From a virus, in the IMG/VR virus record IMGVR_UViG_3300030390_000789, positions 1-27,412 of that record: a stretch of 27,412 nucleotides of DNA; one strand, written 5' to 3'. Position 1 is the stretch's first letter, and the number at the start of each line of letters is the position of its first letter. A model generated the notes under the pieces. The model was given only the letters and a program-made list of their open reading frames with translations, did not search any database and was not told the DNA's origin. This document shows, piece by piece, positions 22,133 through 27,412 of the stretch. The translations under genes and the position numbers were made by a program.

Positions 22133-22163
22133 AAAAAACCCCTACACAATTAAGTATAGAGGT
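22133..22163 (-). terminator. Rho-independent terminator after the tail-like protein
   Basis: On the minus strand CCTCTATAC and GTGTAGGGG form a nine-pair stem (two G-U) around TTAATT, followed by TTTTTT. It lies about 25 bases after the stop at 22189 and directly upstream of the cassette promoter. Confidence 0.8.
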
Positions 22164-22188
22164 CCAATATAAAGTTAATCTTTATTTC

Positions 22189-22710
22189 TTATACGTTATC
22201 TTCTACGATTGCTTCAAAAGCAGTTATAGTTGATGCATCTAAGATAGGAGCTAAATCTGCCACAGTAGATACACCTGTTAAAGTGTACATATTGCCATCA
22301 GTCTTAGCACCACCTGTTGTTGATACTACTGTAAAATCTATTCCATCATCTAATCCTAATGCGTGATGATTTCCATTTCTGTCTACCACTACTGCTTGAG
22401 GATAACCTGCTGCCATTAAATTGAATTGAGCGTTAGAAGCTGCATCCATATTCTTAAGAACAACAGTTAACGTCTGAGTATTTACTTTGGTCCCTGTATT
22501 TCTATCAGATACCATTGATTGCTCTAAGGTGTTTCCATCTCCCTCTAAAGGAAAAGCCCACGCCTCTGTAAGCAAAATGTTCATAGCAGTAGCTTCACCA
22601 TTTGAAACAGTAAAAGCATCAGCTAATTCGTTATAAAGATATAAAGTAGAAGCTCCTCCAAGCCCTTCTTTACACGCTCTATCACGCCCATTATTTATAT
22701 TACACGCCAT
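22189..22710 (-). CDS. Tail-like structural protein, paralog of 18252-18755
   Basis: A 173-residue protein directly after the capsid gene. Its start is MACNINNGRDRACKEGLGGA then LYLYNEL, and VVVDRNGNHHALG is at about 107-119, followed by a Gly/Thr-rich strand region. It shares this order with the protein at 18252-18755. The spacing between MCP and portal and the small size suggest a tail tube or neck protein, by inference. A hairpin lies between it and the capsid gene, and a full terminator follows, so its expression may be set separately from its neighbours. Confidence 0.6.
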   Translation of the reverse strand: MACNINNGRDRACKEGLGGASTLYLYNELADAFTVSNGEATAMNILLTEAWAFPLEGDGNTLEQSMVSDRNTGTKVNTQTLTVVLKNMDAASNAQFNLMAAGYPQAVVVDRNGNHHALGLDDGIDFTVVSTTGGAKTDGNMYTLTGVSTVADLAPILDASTITAFEAIVEDNV

Positions 22711-22745
22711 AATTATTATGTGTTTTTTTAAAATTATTAATATAA

Positions 22746-22768
22746 GGGGATGAGATTAATCACCCCCC
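22746..22768 (-). terminator. Hairpin between capsid and tail-like genes, possible partial terminator
   Basis: On the minus strand GGGGG, a bulged G and TGA pair with TCATCCCC around TTAATC, followed by TTATATTAAT. The stem is stable but the T-run is interrupted, so it may reduce read-through from the capsid gene or protect its 3' end. Confidence 0.45.
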
Positions 22769-22788
22769 TAACTCTTTTACTTCTTTTC

Positions 22789-23706
22789 TTATGCCGTAGT
22801 TGACAGTAAGAATACGATTTCATTTCCGTAAGAATATCCTACTGCACCACCAAATACTGATTTGTACAATACATTCCCACTCAAATCAACCTCATCCATA
22901 TCTTTAACTCGGATAGAATCAGCATCATTAGCAAGTCCAAGACCTAAAGTTATGTTCTCTTTCTCAAAAATGATGATAGTGTTGTCAGCTAATCCGTTTA
23001 CAGTTTGGATGTTATAACGTCCATACACCATAGATGTGTTAGCGTCTCCACCTAAACCATTTGCAGAACCATTTTCAATTAAGAATTTAGTGTAAGCATC
23101 AGCTACGTCAGGAGAAACAATAAAGTTTACATTCTTACGTCTTAGAGAGTAAGGCATAGCAGCAGTAGCAGCATCAAATGCATCAGATACGTTTGCTTTA
23201 GTAATAGCTGCACCGATAGCAGTAATACCATTGTTAGCTTTAATTACATCAGAATCAGCAGCGAACTGAGTTACTAATCCGTTCATTTGTCCTGAAGCAC
23301 CTGTTCCATTCCAAATCTGTCCTTCAAACCATTGAGCTAATTTACTTGAAGTAGAAGCTACGATTGCTTGAGAAATCTCAGCAGGAGTTTGGTCATTAAA
23401 TGCAGAAGCACCCATTGACTCACCTGACCACGTTGGTCTGAAATCTTCTTTACAAATTTCAAATTCATTTTTGAACTTGTCTAATGTAAGAACTTTCTCT
23501 TCATAGTTTACTGCATCTGTAGCAGGAGTAGTACCACAACTGTAGTCTACAACTCCTAAAGTTACATCTAAATTTCTAAGGTTTAATTTATACCCTACGT
23601 TTGGAACTACTGAAATAAGACCTAATCTTAAAGTATCTTCCTCTTTTTGAGCTTGAAGCATAATGTTTGTAGCTTCGAAACCTGCATAATTACTTGTTAT
23701 TGCCAT
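22789..23706 (-). CDS. Major capsid protein (HK97 fold)
   Basis: A 305-residue protein directly after the protease/scaffold gene. It has the character of an HK97-fold capsid protein: an N-terminal arm, a long helix region (TPAEISQAIVASTSSKLAQW, 107-126), then beta and glycine-rich parts (GRRKNVNF-type region PYSLRRKNVNFIVSPDVADA), an E-loop-like region and a C-terminal A-domain strand (GGAVGYSYGNEIVFLL). The assignment relies on length, position and composition; no diagnostic motif exists for the fold. It would form the icosahedral shell after cleavage or assembly on the scaffold. Confidence 0.8.
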   Translation of the reverse strand: MAITSNYAGFEATNIMLQAQKEEDTLRLGLISVVPNVGYKLNLRNLDVTLGVVDYSCGTTPATDAVNYEEKVLTLDKFKNEFEICKEDFRPTWSGESMGASAFNDQTPAEISQAIVASTSSKLAQWFEGQIWNGTGASGQMNGLVTQFAADSDVIKANNGITAIGAAITKANVSDAFDAATAAMPYSLRRKNVNFIVSPDVADAYTKFLIENGSANGLGGDANTSMVYGRYNIQTVNGLADNTIIIFEKENITLGLGLANDADSIRVKDMDEVDLSGNVLYKSVFGGAVGYSYGNEIVFLLSTTA

Positions 23707-23734
23707 TTTTACTATATTTATTTAATTAATTAAA

Positions 23735-24379
23735 CTATTTGTTTTGGTCGTGACTCTTAATCACATTTAAAATTCTCTCTTGTTTTGTCAATGCTACTTG
23801 AGTAGGTACAGATTTGATTGCTTTAGAAGCAGGTGTCTTAGACAACACTACTAATTCAGACTTCAATTCCTCATTCTTTTCAGTAACTACTGACATCTTA
23901 GTATCAAAATCAGCTTTAATAGCACTCATTTGTACTTCCATTTTCTCAGCGTAAGCTTGAAACATCTCTTCTAAGATAGACTTAATAGTGTCTAACTCAT
24001 TACTTGGAGCGTCAGTCTCTTCTGTAACAACCTCTTCAGCTACTACTTCATCAGATTCTAACTCTTCCTTTTGCTCTTCAGCTTCAACCTCAGCTTCAGG
24101 CTCTTCTGACTTAGCTTCACCCATTGACTCTACAGAACCATCTTTTACTTCGATAGTACCTGCTCCATCAATATCGTAACTTCCATCAGGCAAAGCTACT
24201 TTTTCTTCCTCGTTCATTACAAACACAGAAGTTCCTACTTCAAGATTATCACCTTCAAACTGAATGTCTAAATCCCCTGACTTTACACTACCTAATGCAA
24301 CTTCAACAGTCTCTTCAACTTTCTCAGCACCTGAAATGATTTCCTTTAGCATCGTTATAATACTTTTGTTCTCACTCAT
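23735..24379 (-). CDS. Possible nested scaffold protein from an internal start
   Basis: The in-frame ATG at 24379 (residue 181 of the protease) is preceded by AATTAAAAATG, the AT-rich start context used across this phage, and falls at the boundary between protease and scaffold regions. Initiation there would give a 214-residue acidic scaffold, as lambda Nu3 is made within gene C. This is a prediction from start context and domain boundary only; the AT-rich background makes chance matches possible. Confidence 0.4.
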   Translation of the reverse strand: MSENKSIITMLKEIISGAEKVEETVEVALGSVKSGDLDIQFEGDNLEVGTSVFVMNEEEKVALPDGSYDIDGAGTIEVKDGSVESMGEAKSEEPEAEVEAEEQKEELESDEVVAEEVVTEETDAPSNELDTIKSILEEMFQAYAEKMEVQMSAIKADFDTKMSVVTEKNEELKSELVVLSKTPASKAIKSVPTQVALTKQERILNVIKSHDQNK

Positions 24380-24919
24380 TTTTAATTCTGCTTTTAAATT
24401 AATTTCTTCTAAATCTACCATAGCATCAACTGAGAATCCTTCAACTTCACCTGTCTTAACATAGTTATTCCAAATGTCATCATTGTCAACTTTCATTGTT
24501 GCTATCCAACTCCCCTTCGGAAAACTCATCCCAAAGTTCGCACTCTTATCTATTTCAGAATTTTCAACTATCCAACTTTCAACAAACGTCACATCTTTTA
24601 TCGGACTGTTATGTTCCAACTTTGAATTTAATTGAAATCCTGACTTAAAGAAATTGTGTGATAATTCCTTAATTGTATCGGCAGAGAAAACTATATTGAA
24701 CTTCTCTCCACTCTCAGGGTCCTGTCTTAATATCAACTGTTCAGGCTGAAGGACCAACCCCATTACTATTCTTTGCTCTTCGTTTACCTTTGCCATCTTA
24801 ATCAACTCCTCTTGAGCTGACATAGCAATAAATGTTTCTTCAGTCGCAGGTGTCTTTACTAAGCTAATAGCAAAAACTCCCTTCCCACCTTTTTTAAACT
24901 TTGCATTAAATGTTTTCAT
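23735..24919 (-). CDS. XkdF-like prohead protease fused to a scaffold region
   Basis: A 394-residue protein. Residues 47-168 resemble the XkdF/S78-type phage protease: QRIVMGLVLQPEQLILRQD, KLEHNSPI with His103, VESWIVENS, SFPKGSWIATMKV and VEGFSVDAM with Ser163; His103 and Ser163 are the candidate catalytic residues. Residues 181-394 are acidic, Glu/Ala/Val-rich and helical, ending in a coiled-coil-like region, as in capsid scaffold proteins. It cuts itself and the scaffold during capsid maturation. It lies directly upstream of the capsid gene, the classical order. An internal start could give free scaffold (see separate entry). Confidence 0.8.
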   Translation of the reverse strand: MKTFNAKFKKGGKGVFAISLVKTPATEETFIAMSAQEELIKMAKVNEEQRIVMGLVLQPEQLILRQDPESGEKFNIVFSADTIKELSHNFFKSGFQLNSKLEHNSPIKDVTFVESWIVENSEIDKSANFGMSFPKGSWIATMKVDNDDIWNNYVKTGEVEGFSVDAMVDLEEINLKAELKMSENKSIITMLKEIISGAEKVEETVEVALGSVKSGDLDIQFEGDNLEVGTSVFVMNEEEKVALPDGSYDIDGAGTIEVKDGSVESMGEAKSEEPEAEVEAEEQKEELESDEVVAEEVVTEETDAPSNELDTIKSILEEMFQAYAEKMEVQMSAIKADFDTKMSVVTEKNEELKSELVVLSKTPASKAIKSVPTQVALTKQERILNVIKSHDQNK

Positions 24920-24993
24920 ATATTAAGATAACGTTTTTTATTAATTATTGTTATTACCCCCTCTTAAATTGTGTTAAAATTATGTTAACAAAA

Positions 24994-25099
24994 GGTATCA
25001 TTTTTGGTAATTTTTCAGATTTTTACCGATTTTGATACCATTTTTTTGAGGGTTTACGGGGTGCCATTGGGGGTAGCCCTTAGTTATATATTATTAGTA
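24994..25099 (-). repeat. Intergenic repeat element, copy B (hairpin, possible terminator)
   Basis: A 106-base element starting 14 bases after the tape-measure stop, same length as copy A. It is bounded by GGTATCA (24994-25000) and TGATACC (25033-25039). Its inner core (25007-25027) is the reverse complement of the core of copy A, while both outer arms have the same orientation. The 30-base right block (25070-25099) is identical to copy A. The remaining gap to the protease start (24920-24993) is AT-rich and shows TTTTGTTAACATAATTTTAA, related to the promoter upstream elements, but no clear -7 box. Confidence 0.75.
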
Positions 25100-25113
25100 A
25101 TAGCTTCTTTATT

Positions 25114-26985
25114 TTATATCCCACTATTTGATTCAATTTGTCTGTCTAAAGATTGTTGTGAAGTTACATCTTGAGCAACTACATAAGCTCTCAATGGAGT
25201 TTCATTAACATTCTGAATACTATTCTGTATTTGATTACCTTCTGAACCTTCAACTAAGTTAAATGATGGAGCAGAAGCACCACTCCCACCTCCCTGTGAA
25301 TCATCCCCTCTATCTACTGAGCCTCCTTTACCTAAAGCCTGTAGTCCTTTGGTAGTTGCTAACGCAGTTGACGCTAACCCTATCCCTAAATTAACTTTGT
25401 TTAGTACCAACTTACTTGTTAAGTATGCAGGACCTGCTACAGGACCTAAAGTTGCAGCGTGAGCAGTATCAGCTAAATCAGCAGTATTCTTACCTATTAT
25501 CATCTTGGCAACACCTACACCTGCCTCTGCTATAAGTGCAGTAGCTTGAAGTGCTTTTGAGTCCTCACCTAATTTCTTAAGTAAACTAATACCCCCACTA
25601 ATAGTGTTTAGTGTAGCGTCTTGTATTCCTTTCTTTGCATCTGCTACTTTCTTTGCAGTATCTATTTCTTTTTTAGCATCATCTTCATCTCTCTTTGATT
25701 TCTCCTCACTTCTTTTGTTAGCTAACTCATCTTCTTTTTGGTCGTAAAATTCATTAAGTAATAGAAGTGCTTCTCTCTTTTCCTCATCAGTACCAATCAA
25801 TCTTTTTAATTCCTCTTCTGCTCTTGTTCTTTCAAGCTCTAATTTCTCCTCTTCAGTTGTAGCATCTAAATCTTCATTCTTTTTCTTTAATGCGTTTTTG
25901 TAATCAGACAATGCTTTTAACCTAACTTTCTCAGCTTCATCTTTTACCTTTTGCTCCTCCTCTTTTACCTTTTGCTTCTCCTTCTCTTCTCTTGCAATCT
26001 CATTCTCAGCAGTAGATAATTCTCTCTGTATGGTCCTTTTCTGATTCAACCTCCTTGTTTCAACTGCTATAGCTTCAGCTTTTAATCTCTCTTCTGTTTC
26101 TAAATTCTCTTTAGTAGAACGTGCAAAACTATTCTCAAATGTCTGTGCATCTCTCCTTAGATTAGCTACCTCTTGCTCACTCCCTATCAAAGAGTCTTGT
26201 AATTTCATTACCTTTTTTAATGCTTCCTCCCTTTCTTTTGCAGTAGTATTGTTTACATCTTTTGCTTTAACTCTTAATTCTGCAATCTCTCTTTCAGCTT
26301 TAGCTCTCCTAACTAATAAACCTCTCTCAACCTTATCAGCTTTAGCTCTCATATCAGCAACCTTAGCTGCCTGTGCTGCCTCTGTTTTATTCTGCTCTAT
26401 AAAATCACCAACTGCATTAGTAGCGTCCTTAAACTTACCTGTAACATCCTCTACACCTAAAGCAACTTTCCCCATAGCATTACCTGCTACCTTACCTGCT
26501 TCAGTAAATTCACCTTCAAACAATAATCCAATAGCTTTACCAAGTTGAGGTAGTAATTCTAACAGACCTTCAAATCTATTAACTACATTATCCTTTATTA
26601 GTTTACCAAATGACTTCAAAGATTGTTGTGGATTCTCAAATGCATCAATTAATAAATCACCTAAATCAGCAAGTACATCAACAAGGTTACCTGTTACTGC
26701 ACCAATAACCCCCATTATTTTAGCGAACTTATTTTGCCCTTCCTCTGAACCTTTGAAAGCTGCACTAATAGCTCCTATAGTTATCACCAACAAACCTAAT
26801 CCTGACAAAGCAATAGCTCCTCCAACAGTTCTAAATCCTGCTGCTATAGACTTTAATCCTGCAGTAAATGATTTAAACATAGTTGCTGCACCACCCGATA
26901 ACTTATCTACTGAACCTGTAACATTGTCTACACCTTCTTGTGCCTGAGTAGAATCAACAGTCATTTTTACTTTTACTTCCTTCAT
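25114..26985 (-). CDS. Tail tape-measure-like protein
   Basis: A 623-residue protein. It starts MKEVKVKMTVDSTQAQEGVD, a common tape-measure start, and then has a hydrophobic segment (about 55-80, AIALSGLGLLVITIGAISAA). About 195-450 is a long, highly charged coiled-coil region rich in Glu, Lys and Arg. A second hydrophobic region (about 470-550) precedes a Gly/Ser-rich part and a C-terminus with PLRAYVVAQDVTSQQSLDRQ. It sets tail length and may take part in DNA injection. It is short for a long-tailed siphovirus. Its ATG overlaps the upstream stop by one base (TAATG), as is common for tape-measure chaperone pairs. Confidence 0.75.
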   Translation of the reverse strand: MKEVKVKMTVDSTQAQEGVDNVTGSVDKLSGGAATMFKSFTAGLKSIAAGFRTVGGAIALSGLGLLVITIGAISAAFKGSEEGQNKFAKIMGVIGAVTGNLVDVLADLGDLLIDAFENPQQSLKSFGKLIKDNVVNRFEGLLELLPQLGKAIGLLFEGEFTEAGKVAGNAMGKVALGVEDVTGKFKDATNAVGDFIEQNKTEAAQAAKVADMRAKADKVERGLLVRRAKAEREIAELRVKAKDVNNTTAKEREEALKKVMKLQDSLIGSEQEVANLRRDAQTFENSFARSTKENLETEERLKAEAIAVETRRLNQKRTIQRELSTAENEIAREEKEKQKVKEEEQKVKDEAEKVRLKALSDYKNALKKKNEDLDATTEEEKLELERTRAEEELKRLIGTDEEKREALLLLNEFYDQKEDELANKRSEEKSKRDEDDAKKEIDTAKKVADAKKGIQDATLNTISGGISLLKKLGEDSKALQATALIAEAGVGVAKMIIGKNTADLADTAHAATLGPVAGPAYLTSKLVLNKVNLGIGLASTALATTKGLQALGKGGSVDRGDDSQGGGSGASAPSFNLVEGSEGNQIQNSIQNVNETPLRAYVVAQDVTSQQSLDRQIESNSGI

Positions 26986-27140
26986 TATTTTTTAGATTTT
27001 AGTATTCGTTTAATTTTTGTTTTTGCATCATTCCAATTAGAAATCATTTGGTACTTCCCTTTAGCTATCTCTATATTATCACCACCACCATAAAAGTCAT
27101 TGGTCCTTAGTATATCAATAGCATATTTTATATCATTCAT
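26985..27140 (-). CDS. 51-residue protein in the tape-measure chaperone position
   Basis: ATG 27140 to TAA 26985, coupled to the tape-measure gene by TAATG. It is helical and basic at the end (MNDIKYAIDILRTNDFYGGG, then NIEIAKGKYQMISNWNDA and KIKRILKSKK). The position just before a tape-measure gene is where tail-assembly chaperones lie in many phages, but this protein is shorter than usual and no frameshift signal was seen. Function inferred from position only. Confidence 0.55.
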   Translation of the reverse strand: MNDIKYAIDILRTNDFYGGGDNIEIAKGKYQMISNWNDAKTKIKRILKSKK

Positions 27141-27142
27141 AT

Positions 27143-27412
27143 TTATATGTTATTTGGTGTTTGTTGAATCCTAATTTCTGTTTGTTCTAAAGTAGTGTTA
27201 TTGATTATTAATAGTTTCATATATCTGTAAGGAGAAGTAGAGGATGATGATTTAGCACCTCCACCTCCTGTGGCTACCCATTCATCAATTACAATCTCAA
27301 TTAAGTTATCCTCACTACCATAGTTAGATGTCGCAACCCAATTAGTACCTGCTCCTAAAGCCACTTTAGATACTGTGTAATTACTAAAATTTGGAATGTT
27401 AAAATAAAGAGT
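27143..27412 (-). CDS. Partial virion-region protein, N-terminus beyond right edge
   Basis: The frame is open from 27412 down to TAA at 27143 with no in-frame ATG, so the gene starts outside the window; a GTG at 27364 is not convincing because the coding frame continues upstream without a stop. At least 89 residues are visible. The end is beta-rich (NLIEIVIDEWVATGG, YRYMKLLIINNTTLEQTEIR) and closes with QQTPNNI. Not recognised. It ends two bases before the 51-residue gene and is probably a tail protein by position. Confidence 0.6.
   Translation of the reverse strand, partial: TLYFNIPNFSNYTVSKVALGAGTNWVATSNYGSEDNLIEIVIDEWVATGGGGAKSSSSTSPYRYMKLLIINNTTLEQTEIRIQQTPNNI

Noticed and set aside
1-27412. 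CRISPR array, tRNA genes, insertion sequences, integrase or attachment site.
   Set aside because: No regularly spaced short repeats, no cloverleaf with a TTCRA loop, and no transposase or integrase motifs were seen when reading the window.

Overview
The window looks like most of a tailed double-stranded DNA phage genome (Caudoviricetes, siphovirus-like) or prophage of a Bacteroidota host, most likely Flavobacteriia. The base composition is strongly AT-rich. Recognised promoters have the Bacteroidota -7 box TAnnTTTG. Start codons are preceded by AT-rich sequence, very often AATTATG, instead of a Shine-Dalgarno sequence. The genes include a portal, an XkdF-type protease, a capsid protein, a tape measure, an M15 endolysin, a holin and glycan-binding-type fibres. 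Every convincing gene is on the minus strand, so transcription runs from the right end of the window to the left.

Layout in transcription order. Right end to 25.1 kb: a partial gene, a 51-residue protein and the tape-measure protein. 25.1-24.99 kb: repeat element B. 24.9-15.6 kb: protease/scaffold, major capsid protein, a tail-like protein, a small two-gene cassette with its own promoter (probable moron), a small structural protein, portal, head-tail connector, a second tail-like paralog and a tail/head fibre. 15.6-13.8 kb: lysis region (membrane-anchored protein, M15 peptidase, small membrane protein, holin). 13.8-9.87 kb: a 1309-residue adhesin closed by a good terminator. 9.77-9.35 kb: a PD-(D/E)XK nuclease. 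9.33-9.22 kb: repeat element A. 9.03-0 kb: AP2-like protein, a large helicase with a polymerase-like C-terminus, a cluster of very small proteins, a possible annealing protein, a dNTP diphosphohydrolase-domain protein, a 5'-3' exonuclease, a predicted structured RNA, a DnaA-domain-IV-like protein, a lipoprotein, an SSB-like protein, a phosphoesterase and a sigma-factor-like protein cut by the window edge.

How it fits together: the left third is a replication, recombination and regulation module with several promoters and many tiny genes. The right two thirds are virion and lysis genes with few promoters and some partial terminators that could tune expression. A phage sigma-like protein plus two promoters of near-identical architecture (5.97 and 22.06 kb) suggest a dedicated regulatory class. 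No large terminase subunit and no conventional stand-alone DNA polymerase were seen in this window.

Most interesting points: (1) a promoter-driven, rod-shaped RNA at about 3084-3231, whose long helix keeps pairing through G-U wobbles only if read from the minus strand; (2) two 106-bp intergenic elements 15.7 kb apart with a central core in opposite orientations; (3) the helicase with an unusual Walker A region and polymerase-like C-terminal motifs; (4) paired paralogous virion proteins; (5) an unusual order of virion genes. All functional names rest on reading motifs by eye; no database search was run.
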